A stretch of 64,000 bases of DNA from Lachnospiraceae bacterium. GTDB lineage: Bacteria > Bacillota > Clostridia > Lachnospirales > Lachnospiraceae. Under the pieces are notes generated by a model that had not been told where the DNA came from, searched no databases, and saw nothing but the letters and a program-made list of their open reading frames with translations. The DNA lies in contig JAILQX010000051.1 of NCBI GenBank assembly GCA_024698705.1, forward strand, positions 25,592-89,591. Direction: 5' to 3'. A program made the position numbers and the translations under genes. Positions 1 through 7,219 of this stretch are shown in pieces (within the stretch, counting starts at the first letter, position 1; each line of letters opens with the position of its first letter).

Positions 1-74
1 ACGAGGAACTCATGACGCTCGGCGGAGATTATAAGGAAATGTTTGACAGACAGGCAAGAAGTTATATCAGCTGA
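1..74 (+). CDS. ABC transporter ATP-binding/permease protein, C-terminal end (partial)
   Basis: The third reading frame is open from the left edge to TGA at 72-74 and encodes the tail EELMTLGGDYKEMFDRQARS. An EEL(M/L)xLxGxYxxMFxxQA tail is typical of the nucleotide-binding domain end of half-size multidrug/peptide ABC exporters (MsbA-like). Only about 23 residues are visible, so substrate and domain order cannot be judged. It lies directly upstream of a MerR-type promoter and regulator, an arrangement often seen with drug-responsive exporters; that link is inference. Confidence 0.6.
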   Translation, partial: EELMTLGGDYKEMFDRQARSYIS

Positions 75-112
75 AGCAGAAAAAACCGGCAAAAAAATTT
101 TTAAAAAACCTG

Positions 113-143
113 TTGACTCTCCCCTTGGGGAATCCTTTAGGGT
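113..143 (+). promoter_or_regulatory. MerR-type promoter with over-long spacer and dyad operator
   Basis: TTGACT (113-118) and TAGGGT (138-143) are separated by 19 bp, longer than the usual 17. The spacer carries the dyad TCCCC-TT-GGGGA (120-131). A stretched spacer containing a dyad is the known architecture of promoters that MerR proteins activate by distorting DNA. The adjacent downstream gene encodes a MerR protein, so autoregulation is the natural reading. Confidence 0.65.
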
Positions 144-179
144 TAATGTATGGACAGTCCAAAGAACATACATTACCAC

Positions 180-195
180 TTACGTGTTGACGTAA
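180..195 (+). promoter_or_regulatory. Inverted repeat in the 5' UTR of the MerR gene
   Basis: TTACGT-GTTG-ACGTAA is a perfect 6-bp inverted repeat with a 4-nt centre, lying between the MerR-type promoter and the ribosome binding site (GGGAG about 202). It could be a short RNA hairpin or a second protein site; nothing in the sequence decides between them. Confidence 0.4.
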
Positions 196-211
196 AAGAA
201 GGGAGTTAATC

Positions 212-1396
212 ATGGATAAGAAAATGACATCAGGCGAGATCGCCAAAAAAGCGGGAATATCGCAGAAAGCGGTAAGATTATATGATGAGAAGGGACTTTT
301 AAAGCCCTCTGATTATTCTGAAGGTAATTACAGACTTTACGATCCGGAGGCGCTTCTGGTGCTTGAGAAGATAATAGCACTCAAGCAGATCGGCTTCTCA
401 TTGGAAGAGATCAAGGATAATCTGGTAAAAGGATCCGACAAGGACATTCTTACCACACTCAATGAGCAGATCGATCTCATGGAAGCAAAGCGTTATGAGT
501 TGGAAAAGGCCGTTACACGCATCAAGGCGGTTATCGCAAGGAGTAAGGGTGAGCCCGATTGGGATGACGTGGCAGATATCTTAAAGAGCGCTCAGCTCGA
601 TCAGGACAAGGATGCGGGGCATTTCTTCGCACTGGATCACCAGAAGGACGGGATCGACTGGTATGTGAAGATCTTCAGATTTATGAATTTCAGCAAGGGT
701 CAACGTGTTCTGGATCTCGGTTGCGGCTTTTCAAAACTCTGGAGAAATAACTGGACTGATATTCCCGAGGGTATCAAGATCGACGGCTATGATATCCGCG
801 GCAGCTGGGCCGATGACTTTGAGAAATATGTTGCCGAAAATAAGGACAGGCTTCCTGAAGGTGTTGATATCGACCTGTATTTTGAGGATCTCGATGAGGA
901 TGCTACATGGGCGCATATTAAAGGGGAAGAGAAGTATGACGTTATAATTTGCCATTATACGGCTGATGCCCTGAAAGATCCGGAGAAGCTTATTGCCGGT
1001 TCTGCGCAGATGCTTGCGGACGGCGGCTGCATGTCGCTCAACGCATTCGGCAATTACGGAAGGGAGAGACTGGATTTCTGGTATGATGCATTTGAGGCTA
1101 TGGGACTCAATGCTTCCGTTCTCGATCGACAGAAGGATCATTTCGATGAACATCACGCTCAGTGCAAGGACGTATTGCAGAGATATTTCAGTCACATAGA
1201 CGAGTGTACTCTTGACAGTCCGTTCACCTTCGATGACCCCGAGGATATCGTTAAGGATCTTGAGAAGCTGCTTGAGGGCGAAGAGCAGTTCATAGAGAAG
1301 AATAAAAAGACCATCGTTCAGTATTTTGACGGTGTTCTTAAGAACGGCAACGTTGTGATCCCTCATGACGGGTGGTTCTGGAAAATTGTCAAATAA
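212..1396 (+). CDS. MerR-family regulator fused to a class I SAM methyltransferase
   Basis: 394 aa. Residues 6-75 form a MerR winged helix-turn-helix (GEIAKKAGISQKAVRLYDEKG, then GNYRLYD), followed by a helical coiled-coil dimerisation segment to about residue 115. In place of a short ligand pocket, the C-terminal two thirds is a class I methyltransferase with motif I VLDLGCGF near 166-173. MerR proteins twist over-long promoters, and such a promoter sits just upstream, so the protein probably controls itself and perhaps the exporter ending upstream. The methyltransferase may act as the ligand-sensing module or be a working enzyme; the sequence does not say which. ATG is preceded by GGGAG. 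Regulator identity is secure; substrate unknown. Confidence 0.85.
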   Translation: MDKKMTSGEIAKKAGISQKAVRLYDEKGLLKPSDYSEGNYRLYDPEALLVLEKIIALKQIGFSLEEIKDNLVKGSDKDILTTLNEQIDLMEAKRYELEKAVTRIKAVIARSKGEPDWDDVADILKSAQLDQDKDAGHFFALDHQKDGIDWYVKIFRFMNFSKGQRVLDLGCGFSKLWRNNWTDIPEGIKIDGYDIRGSWADDFEKYVAENKDRLPEGVDIDLYFEDLDEDATWAHIKGEEKYDVIICHYTADALKDPEKLIAGSAQMLADGGCMSLNAFGNYGRERLDFWYDAFEAMGLNASVLDRQKDHFDEHHAQCKDVLQRYFSHIDECTLDSPFTFDDPEDIVKDLEKLLEGEEQFIEKNKKTIVQYFDGVLKNGNVVIPHDGWFWKIVK

Positions 1397-1435
1397 CACC
1401 GAGAAAAATTTTGGTCACCCCGGTGAAGCTTATTG

Positions 1436-1484
1436 CATCCCATGGTACTTGTTTGTGCTATAGACAAATGAGTATCATGGGATG
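1436..1484. repeat. Long near-perfect intergenic hairpin (21-bp stem)
   Basis: Arms 1436-1456 and 1464-1484 pair over 21 positions: CATCCCATG/CATGGGATG at the base, TACT/AGTA and TTTGT/ACAAA above, with three G-U wobbles, closed by a 7-nt loop GCTATAG. No T-tract follows on either strand, so it is not a standard intrinsic terminator. It lies 39 bp after the MerR-methyltransferase gene and before the DUF2225 gene. Confidence 0.7.
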
Positions 1485-1561
1485 AACTTATCTTGCCCGG
1501 ATGTGGTATTATTAGAGAAGAACCTTCGGCCAACGTAGGCTCTAAAGGAGACAGACAGAAA

Positions 1562-2275
1562 ATGGCTGATAAAGATTATCTTTTATTAAGAACAATGGAG
1601 TGTCCGGTATGTGGGGAGAAATTCAAATATCCAACGGTTAAGGCTTCCTCTTCAAAACTGATCGGGACCGATAAGGACCTGCGTCCCATTCATGACCGGC
1701 TGGATGTTAACAAATACGATGCGATAATGTGTCCGATCTGCGGATATTCCGCTATCACAAGATATTTTGAGGGTGTTGCGGATATTCAGAAGAAAAAGAT
1801 CCGTGAGAAGATATGTTCCGGGTTTAAAAGCCGAGGTGAACTGCCCGAGGAATACAGCTATGACATTGCATTGGAGCATTACAAGATGGCATTGCTCAAT
1901 GCGGTCGTCAAGGAAGCCAAGCACAGTGAGCTTGCTTATATCTGCCTGAAGATATCATGGATATATCGTGGTATAGCAGAGCAGACGGGGCAGTTCAGTT
2001 CACATTACCCGGGTATCAAAGAGACTGAAAAAGAATTTACGGAAAAGGCTTATCAGAATTTCACGGAAGCACTTGGTTCGGAAAACTTTCCGATGTGCGG
2101 CATGGATGAAACAACGGTTGATTTCCTGTTAGCTAACCTGGCTGAGATCACGGGTCGCTATGATGATGCAGGTAAACTCGTATCCAAGATACTGGTTTCG
2201 CCTTCGGCTCCTGCCCGTATAAAGGACAAGGCACGTGATATGAAGGAAGAGTTGCTTGACAGGAAGAAGGAATAG
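1562..2275 (+). CDS. DUF2225 family protein
   Basis: 237 aa, family of unknown function common in Clostridia and Bacilli. Two CxxC pairs (ECPVCGEKF near residues 14-17, MCPICGY near 57-60) probably bind one zinc as a split zinc ribbon; the rest is helical and resembles TPR-like repeats (ALEHYKMALLNAV, YQNFTEAL). No signal peptide or membrane segment, so cytosolic. The ATG at 1562 was chosen because AAAGGAG lies just upstream; an in-frame ATG at 1493 lacks such a site and lies close behind the hairpin. Followed after 16 bp by a HAD phosphatase, so the two are probably cotranscribed. Confidence 0.8.
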   Translation: MADKDYLLLRTMECPVCGEKFKYPTVKASSSKLIGTDKDLRPIHDRLDVNKYDAIMCPICGYSAITRYFEGVADIQKKKIREKICSGFKSRGELPEEYSYDIALEHYKMALLNAVVKEAKHSELAYICLKISWIYRGIAEQTGQFSSHYPGIKETEKEFTEKAYQNFTEALGSENFPMCGMDETTVDFLLANLAEITGRYDDAGKLVSKILVSPSAPARIKDKARDMKEELLDRKKE

Positions 2276-2291
2276 TTTTCGGGGAGGGTCT

Positions 2292-2963
2292 ATGGGCTGC
2301 AAAGCTGTAATATTTGACATGTTTGAAACGCTGGTGACACTGTACAGGAAGCCTCTTTATTTCAGCGAACAGATCGCACCCGACTGCGGACTTTCGGTGG
2401 CGGAGTTCAAGGCTCTGTGGAAGAAGAGCGAGCAGGACAGAACATTGGGCAAGGTTGATTTTGAACATGTCATCGAGGATATCCTGAGGACAAAAAATGT
2501 CTATTCAAAAGAGGTCCTTGAAGATGTTGTCCGTAAGCGAAACGAAAGCAAAACCGGTTGTTTCGAGACCATGGATCCCGAGATCACGGTCATGTTTGAA
2601 GAACTTCACAAAAGAGGGATAAAGATCGGATTGATAACCAATTGCTTCATCGAGGAGCAGAAAGCGATAAGAGCCGGCTCGATCATAGATTATTTTGACG
2701 TGGCCTGTCTTTCATGTGAGATAGGGATGGCAAAACCTGACAGGCGCATATTTGAGTATTGTATGGACAGACTGGGACTCAGTCCCGAAGAATGTGTATA
2801 CGTGGGAGACGGCGGCAGTCACGAACTTGAAACTGCTGCGGAGCTTGGGATGAAAGCCCTTCAGGCCACCTGGTATTTTGCGGACAATACCAGAAACGAG
2901 GTTGTCCTGAAACCCGAATTCACAACTCTTCACACACCTATGGAAGTGCTGGAGTATATTTAG
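2292..2963 (+). CDS. HAD-superfamily hydrolase (subfamily IA phosphatase-like)
   Basis: 223 aa. Motif I is FDMFETL with nucleophile Asp9; motif II Thr lies in GLITNCF (about T106); motif III Lys in GMAKPDRRIF (about K138); motif IV in VYVGDGGSHELE (about D163). The position two after the nucleophile is Phe, not the Asp of DxD phosphatases, as in several HAD-IA enzymes with DLFET/DMFET signatures, so substrate and even phosphatase activity are uncertain. The ATG at 2292 follows GGGGAGGG; an upstream in-frame ATG would overlap the DUF2225 gene. A terminator follows directly. Confidence 0.8.
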   Translation: MGCKAVIFDMFETLVTLYRKPLYFSEQIAPDCGLSVAEFKALWKKSEQDRTLGKVDFEHVIEDILRTKNVYSKEVLEDVVRKRNESKTGCFETMDPEITVMFEELHKRGIKIGLITNCFIEEQKAIRAGSIIDYFDVACLSCEIGMAKPDRRIFEYCMDRLGLSPEECVYVGDGGSHELETAAELGMKALQATWYFADNTRNEVVLKPEFTTLHTPMEVLEYI

Positions 2964-2971
2964 ATCATTTA

Positions 2972-3005
2972 AGCGGAAGTATATTTGATGCACTTCTGCT
3001 TTTTA
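2972..3005 (+). terminator. Rho-independent terminator after the HAD gene
   Basis: Stem 2972-2980/2992-3000 (AGCGGAAGT against ACTTCTGCT, one G-T wobble), 11-nt loop, then a run of T. It ends the DUF2225-HAD unit and argues that the next gene does not begin at the ATG at 2985 inside the hairpin. Confidence 0.8.
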
Positions 3006-3047
3006 TTTGATAAAATAATATTAATCGATATTGGCGGGGGCTTTAGG

Positions 3048-3992
3048 ATGGGTTTATTTGATAAAAAAATAGGACCGGTTTTTCTGAAAGAAGACAGCGA
3101 TGCAGAAAAGTTTATAGCTGAGATGAGCGAGTTGTCTGAGAAGGCATCAGGAGATCTGAAGACTGAAATAGATAAACAGATCAAGATTGCAAAGGTTGGT
3201 TTAGAAGGCGAGAAGAATATCATATTTGAACTCAAAAACTCAGGGATCGATATGTATATCCTTCATGACATATATCTGGAATATGGTGATAAAGGGGCTC
3301 AGATCGATTTCCTGATATTTACTCGAAAGAGACAGTACGTTGTTGAGTGTAAAAATCTGATCGGTAATATTACCATCAATAATGATGGTTCATTTATAAG
3401 AGAATATGAATTGTCAGGTAAAAAGATCAAAGAGGGAATTTACTCCCCCATCACACAAAATGAAAGGCACAGGCTGGTAATAAAGGAACTCAGGATCAAT
3501 GAAAAGAATATTCTGGGCAAGTTCCTTTTAAACAAAAATTTCGATAACGCATATGTGCCCATAGTAGTACTTGCTAATCCGAAGACTGTTCTTCAAAACA
3601 GATATGCACCGAAGGAAGTTAAAGAAAAAGTAATACGTGCAGATCAATTAATTGAATACATCAAAAAAATGGATCAAAACTGTAATGATGTAGACTATTC
3701 AAACAAAGATATGGAAGAGATAGCAAGATACTTTCTGAGTAAAAACGAAATGGAAAGATCTGATTACTCTTTAAAATATAAAGAAATGCTGGAGAAGATT
3801 AAAGAAGAGGAAACCGAGAAGCCACAGAATAAAGAAAATGAGGAAGAGAAATGTGAAACATCGGTTGAACGAATCTGTCCAAGGTGTGGCAATAAACTTG
3901 TACTCAGAACAGCAAAGAAAGGCGAAAAGACAGGCCAAAAGTTCTACGGCTGCTCATCTTTTCCGCATTGTAAATACATAGAAAATATATAA
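3048..3992 (+). CDS. NERD-domain protein with C-terminal topoisomerase-type zinc finger
   Basis: 314 aa. Residues about 45-160 match the NERD (nuclease-related) domain: IIFELKNSG at the start, then GAQIDFLIFTRKRQYVVECKN, the D..ExK-like core of restriction-endonuclease-fold nucleases. A charged linker leads to a C-terminal C4 zinc ribbon (CPRCGNKLVLR ... GQKFYGCSSFPHCKY) of the kind at the end of type IA topoisomerases. This suggests a soluble DNA-interacting nuclease; biological role unknown. ATG 3048 follows a G-rich site and lies beyond the terminator. AT-richer than neighbouring genes. Flavodoxin follows after 21 bp. Confidence 0.8.
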   Translation: MGLFDKKIGPVFLKEDSDAEKFIAEMSELSEKASGDLKTEIDKQIKIAKVGLEGEKNIIFELKNSGIDMYILHDIYLEYGDKGAQIDFLIFTRKRQYVVECKNLIGNITINNDGSFIREYELSGKKIKEGIYSPITQNERHRLVIKELRINEKNILGKFLLNKNFDNAYVPIVVLANPKTVLQNRYAPKEVKEKVIRADQLIEYIKKMDQNCNDVDYSNKDMEEIARYFLSKNEMERSDYSLKYKEMLEKIKEEETEKPQNKENEEEKCETSVERICPRCGNKLVLRTAKKGEKTGQKFYGCSSFPHCKYIENI

Positions 3993-4013
3993 AAAGGATA
4001 AGGAGAAAATAAG

Positions 4014-4481
4014 ATGAAAACACTGATAACATATTTCAGCGCAGAGCGCCGGACAACAGCAAAGATCGCAAAGGAACTTGCTTCCATGATAGACGCGGAC
4101 ATTTTTGAGATCGTTCCGGAAGAACCGTACACAGCGGCAGACATGAGATGGCCGAATCCGCTTGCGCGTTGTAACAGAGAAAAAATCGGCAATAAGGACG
4201 TACCGGTGGCAGGTAAGATCGAGAACTTTGACGAATATGAATTGGTGATCGTTGCCTTTCCGATCTGGTACGGTGCGGCTCCAAATGTTGTAAATACCTT
4301 CTGCAAGGGCTACGATTGGTCAGGCAAGAAGATCGCAGCATTTGCTACTTCGGGCGGAAGCGGAATAGGAAAAACGGCCGAAAAACTCAAACCGTTTGTA
4401 ACCGGCGGTGAAGTGTTGGATGCCATACTCGTACATAGTGTTACAGAAGTTAAGGATTGGCTTGACAAACTGATCAAATGA
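4014..4481 (+). CDS. Flavodoxin family protein
   Basis: 155 aa, full length for a short-chain flavodoxin. The N-terminal LITYFSAERRTTAKIAKELA is the FMN phosphate-binding loop after strand 1 (an atypical S-A-E-R-R-T-T). FPIWYGAAPNVVNTF supplies the aromatic that stacks on the isoalloxazine ring, and FATSGGSGIGKT the second flavin loop. Such proteins carry one or two electrons in the cytosol or act as NAD(P)H quinone/flavin reductases; the DIFEIVPEEPY segment is typical of the latter. Strong site AAGGAG before the ATG. Probably in one transcript with the genes on either side. Confidence 0.85.
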   Translation: MKTLITYFSAERRTTAKIAKELASMIDADIFEIVPEEPYTAADMRWPNPLARCNREKIGNKDVPVAGKIENFDEYELVIVAFPIWYGAAPNVVNTFCKGYDWSGKKIAAFATSGGSGIGKTAEKLKPFVTGGEVLDAILVHSVTEVKDWLDKLIK

Positions 4482-4518
4482 TCTAAAGAAAAGCCCAGAG
4501 ATCATAAAGGTTATTATC

Positions 4519-4767
4519 ATGAACCCTGAAATAAAGATGAGCGTCTCCGCGATGACGCGAACAGATAATAAAAAAGCGGTCTACGTATTATTTACGGATG
4601 ACAGGAAAAGTGCTGAGTTTGCAATACCTGAATGTAAGTTGATCAGAAATGACGGCTTTGCCGCGGACGAGATCGATCAGCTCATGCAATACGTAAAAAA
4701 TGAGCAGGACAGTATCCTGGATGTTGCAAAGGGGATTAATCCATTAAAGGCTTTTATGGGTAAATAG
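4519..4767 (+). CDS. Small hypothetical protein
   Basis: 82 aa, family not recognised. Soluble with no signal peptide or membrane helix; it starts with MNPEIKMSVSAMTRTDNKKAVYVLFTD and has a helical second half (DEIDQLMQYVKNEQDSI). Real-gene evidence: an upstream AAAGG site, placement between flavodoxin and acylphosphatase on the same strand with short gaps, and the next ATG 4 bp after its stop. No function can be assigned. Confidence 0.6.
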   Translation: MNPEIKMSVSAMTRTDNKKAVYVLFTDDRKSAEFAIPECKLIRNDGFAADEIDQLMQYVKNEQDSILDVAKGINPLKAFMGK

Positions 4768-4771
4768 GCAT

Positions 4772-5041
4772 ATGGTAAGATACAGGATCAGATTTACCGG
4801 CAGGGTACAGCATGTCGGATTCAGGTGGAAAGCCGAAAGACTGGCGGAAGCATTGAGCCTGACCGGCTGGGTGAAAAATATGTGGGATGGCTCAGTTATG
4901 GTTGAGATCCAGGGAGACGAGCAGCAGATAGTCCACATGGTCGATCGCTTAAGAAATGATGATTACATCATGATAGACAATGCGGAATGGGAGGAGATCG
5001 ACCCGCTTGAGCGGGAAAGATCGTTTTCCGTGAAATTCTAA
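4772..5041 (+). CDS. acyP: Acylphosphatase
   Basis: 89 aa, the normal length. Hydrolyses the carboxyl-phosphate bond of acylphosphates such as acetyl phosphate or 1,3-bisphosphoglycerate. The signature FTGRVQHVGFRWKAE carries the phosphate loop and catalytic Arg (about R18), and WVKNMWDGSV the catalytic Asn (about N36); C-terminal RERSFSVKF completes the ferredoxin-like sheet. It begins 4 bp after the small protein gene, so translation is probably coupled, and is the last gene before a strong terminator. Confidence 0.93.
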   Translation: MVRYRIRFTGRVQHVGFRWKAERLAEALSLTGWVKNMWDGSVMVEIQGDEQQIVHMVDRLRNDDYIMIDNAEWEEIDPLERERSFSVKF

Positions 5042-5045
5042 AAAA

Positions 5046-5067
5046 GACACCGAGTGGTGTCTTTTTT
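5046..5067 (+). terminator. Rho-independent terminator after acyP
   Basis: GACACC (5046-5051), loop GAGT, GGTGTC (5056-5061), then six T. Flanking A's before the stem pair with the T-tract. Confidence 0.9.
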
Positions 5068-5179
5068 GCAGATCAACATCCAATTGATAATGAGTATATC
5101 AGATGCAATTATTTAAATGCATCATAATACCTGCTCATGATGTATTCGATTCGACAATCTATATTCTAAATATATGATC

Positions 5180-5213
5180 CGGCTGAAGATTTATATCTTC
5201 AGCCGTTGTTTTT
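5180..5213 (+). terminator. Plus-strand terminator-like hairpin inside the esterase 3' end
   Basis: Perfect 11-bp stem 5180-5190/5195-5205 with loop TTAT, followed on the plus strand by TTGTTTTT. The minus-strand esterase stop codon lies in the stem. On the minus strand the hairpin is followed by mixed sequence, so it looks better as a plus-strand terminator, yet acyP already has its own terminator upstream. Confidence 0.6.
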
Positions 5214-6062
5214 ATAACTCTCAAAGAATTCGAGGATCAGCTGATTGGTGTTGAAACCGGCAAACTGTTCCTCGGGCCATGAGTGACGACCTTCATCGAT
5301 AATGACTGTCCATACGGCATTTGAGCCTGAGGGAGAGGTAGCTTTGGTAAGGGTTGATCTGTCCGAAAGTGAAACTTCCTCTGTTTCGGTCAGACTATTC
5401 GCATCGATCCAGTATTGCATGACATCTTCTATTGCGGGATTTATGGATGAATCCGCGGTTCCCGTCAGTTTCATCGGAACAACTTCGTCCTTGGTCCCGT
5501 ATATTTCCAGAAGGCTGATGTCTGCTGTTTCTTTTTTATTTTCCCATACTGCTTTGGGCATCATACCGGCAACACAAACAACTGCTTTAAATGCATCGGA
5601 ATCGGATGCGAGTCGCTGGATCATGAAACCGCCGTTGCTGAAGCCTGCGGCAAATACATTGTCACTGCTGCAGCCGAATTCTTCGCCGGCATATTTTACG
5701 ATGGCCTCAAGATAGCCTACATCATCTCTTTCATAATCACCCATACCGCTGTTCCAGCCGGCTTCGGCTGAACCCGCATAGATCACGACATATCCTTTTT
5801 CGCATGCATCCTTATCCATGTGTGTCTGCGAGCGGAAGGCTTCGGGGCCCGCGGCATATCCATGGAGCATGATTATCAGAGGCATGCCATCCGTTTTGTT
5901 TTCGGGAAAACATACAAGAAATTTGTGTTTTTCTCCGGCATATGTACACTCGTACATGCCGTTTGACTGTTCGGCAACATCAGCAAGATCATTTTTTCCC
6001 GTGCAACCGGCGATCAGCAGCATTGCCACCAGCATGTATATGATAAGATTTGTGCGTTTCAT
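5199..6062 (-). CDS. Lipoprotein esterase of the PHB-depolymerase/feruloyl-esterase-like alpha/beta hydrolase family
   Basis: 287 aa. The first 20 residues form a lipoprotein signal (MKRTNLIIYMLVAMLLIAGC, lipobox LIAGC), predicting an exported, lipid-anchored enzyme. MLHGYAAGPEAF gives the oxyanion side, AAGFSNGGFMIQ the nucleophile Ser in GxSxG, YGTKDEVVP a likely catalytic Asp and GRHSWPEE the catalytic His. This is the LpqC/PHB-depolymerase branch, whose members act on acylated polysaccharides or polyesters; in a gut or rumen Clostridia a cell-surface plant-fibre esterase is plausible but inferred. The internal ATG at 6062 is preceded by GGGGGAA and gives the signal peptide; the longer frame would not. 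Confidence 0.85.
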   Translation of the reverse strand: MKRTNLIIYMLVAMLLIAGCTGKNDLADVAEQSNGMYECTYAGEKHKFLVCFPENKTDGMPLIIMLHGYAAGPEAFRSQTHMDKDACEKGYVVIYAGSAEAGWNSGMGDYERDDVGYLEAIVKYAGEEFGCSSDNVFAAGFSNGGFMIQRLASDSDAFKAVVCVAGMMPKAVWENKKETADISLLEIYGTKDEVVPMKLTGTADSSINPAIEDVMQYWIDANSLTETEEVSLSDRSTLTKATSPSGSNAVWTVIIDEGRHSWPEEQFAGFNTNQLILEFFESYKNNG

Positions 6063-6117
6063 GGAATTCCCCCATATATTATCTGTCGATTTTTCAATGA
6101 CGGTTTTGCTTAATATA

Positions 6118-6145
6118 ATCATAATGATTTGTCTGTTTCTGTCAA
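6118..6145 (-). promoter_or_regulatory. SigA-type promoter of the esterase lipoprotein gene
   Basis: On the minus strand TTGACA (6145-6140), 16-bp spacer, TATGAT (6123-6118), about 55 bp before the chosen ATG. Confidence 0.75.
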
Positions 6146-6298
6146 TTGATTTTATCAGGATGTGTTCTGATGCATTTTTGATGAAAGTCAATAATATGAT
6201 AAAATAGAATAAAAGTGTTTCCGATGGGACAGGCGGTTTTAAAGCATTGGATGGGTATACAGATGATCCGTAAATACAGGATCGTGAGAGGGTGACAT

Positions 6299-7219
6299 AT
6301 GATAAACGAACTTAAAGAGAAGATGCATGAATATTTTGTGGGCAGGGAGGAAATAATAGAGAACCTTCTGATCTGCCTGTTTGCGGGAGGACATGTTCTT
6401 TTGGAGGATGTTCCGGGAGTAGGCAAGACGACGCTGGCAAGAACACTGGCAAAGTCGCTTGACTGTGACTTCGGAAGGATACAGTTTACTCCGGATACGA
6501 TGCCCGGTGATGTCATTGGAACAGAGATATTCAATATGAAGACCTCAGAGTTTGAATACAGGGCCGGTGGCATCATGCACCAGATCATACTCGCGGATGA
6601 GATCAACCGTACCTCGCCCAAAACGCAGTCGAGCCTGCTCGAAGCCATGGCAGAAGGTCAGGTTACCGTGGGTGGCGTGAAGCGTAAGCTCATGGAGCCT
6701 TTTATGGTAATAGCAACACAGAATCCGGTTGAATTTGCGGGAACATATCCGCTGCCGGAGGCGCAGATAGACAGATTCATGATGAGGCTCTCCATAGGTT
6801 ATCCATCTAAGGAAGAGGAACTGAGACTTGCCAAAAACCGGCTTTCCGGTAAGACGACGGACAGTATAGAAAGTATCATAAGTGCCGAAGATGTCCTGAA
6901 GATCAGGGAAGAAGTTAAGAAAGTCACGATAAAGGACGCGGTGCTTGAATACATGCGTGAGATCATAGATCTTACAAGAAATGAAAGCAGATTTGTACTT
7001 GGTGCAAGTCCCAGAGCCATGCTCAGCATGATGAGCGCTGCTCAGGCGAAAGCCTATATGAAAGGCAGGGATTTTGTGAAACCCGACGATGTGAAGGCAG
7101 TGGCTGCATATACACTTGCTCACAGACTTACACTCACATCGGAAGCAAAGATAGGCAGGGAGGATCCCGCCAAGATAATCACAGCATTGATATTAAAGGC
7201 TAAGGTTCCCATGGAATAG
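6299..7219 (+). CDS. MoxR-family AAA+ ATPase
   Basis: 306 aa, full length for MoxR. Walker A GVGKTTLART near residues 40-48, Walker B/sensor region ILADEINRTSPKTQSSLLEAMAE, then IATQNPVEFAGTYPLPEAQIDRFMM, a strongly conserved MoxR signature. MoxR ATPases act as chaperones that mature partner complexes, usually ones with von Willebrand or DUF58 proteins. Here the DUF58 gene starts at the next base after the stop, followed by a membrane transglutaminase: the classic three-gene unit. ATG 6299 follows GAGAGGG. The client of this system is unknown. Confidence 0.92.
   Translation: MINELKEKMHEYFVGREEIIENLLICLFAGGHVLLEDVPGVGKTTLARTLAKSLDCDFGRIQFTPDTMPGDVIGTEIFNMKTSEFEYRAGGIMHQIILADEINRTSPKTQSSLLEAMAEGQVTVGGVKRKLMEPFMVIATQNPVEFAGTYPLPEAQIDRFMMRLSIGYPSKEEELRLAKNRLSGKTTDSIESIISAEDVLKIREEVKKVTIKDAVLEYMREIIDLTRNESRFVLGASPRAMLSMMSAAQAKAYMKGRDFVKPDDVKAVAAYTLAHRLTLTSEAKIGREDPAKIITALILKAKVPME

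Noticed and set aside
29..74. Start of a separate small gene at the left edge (ATG in EELMTL frame)
   Set aside because: The frame is open to the window edge and reads as an ABC exporter C-terminus.
731..1399. 222-codon minus-strand frame opposite the MerR-methyltransferase gene
   Set aside because: The plus strand has clear domains and a start site; the minus frame has none.
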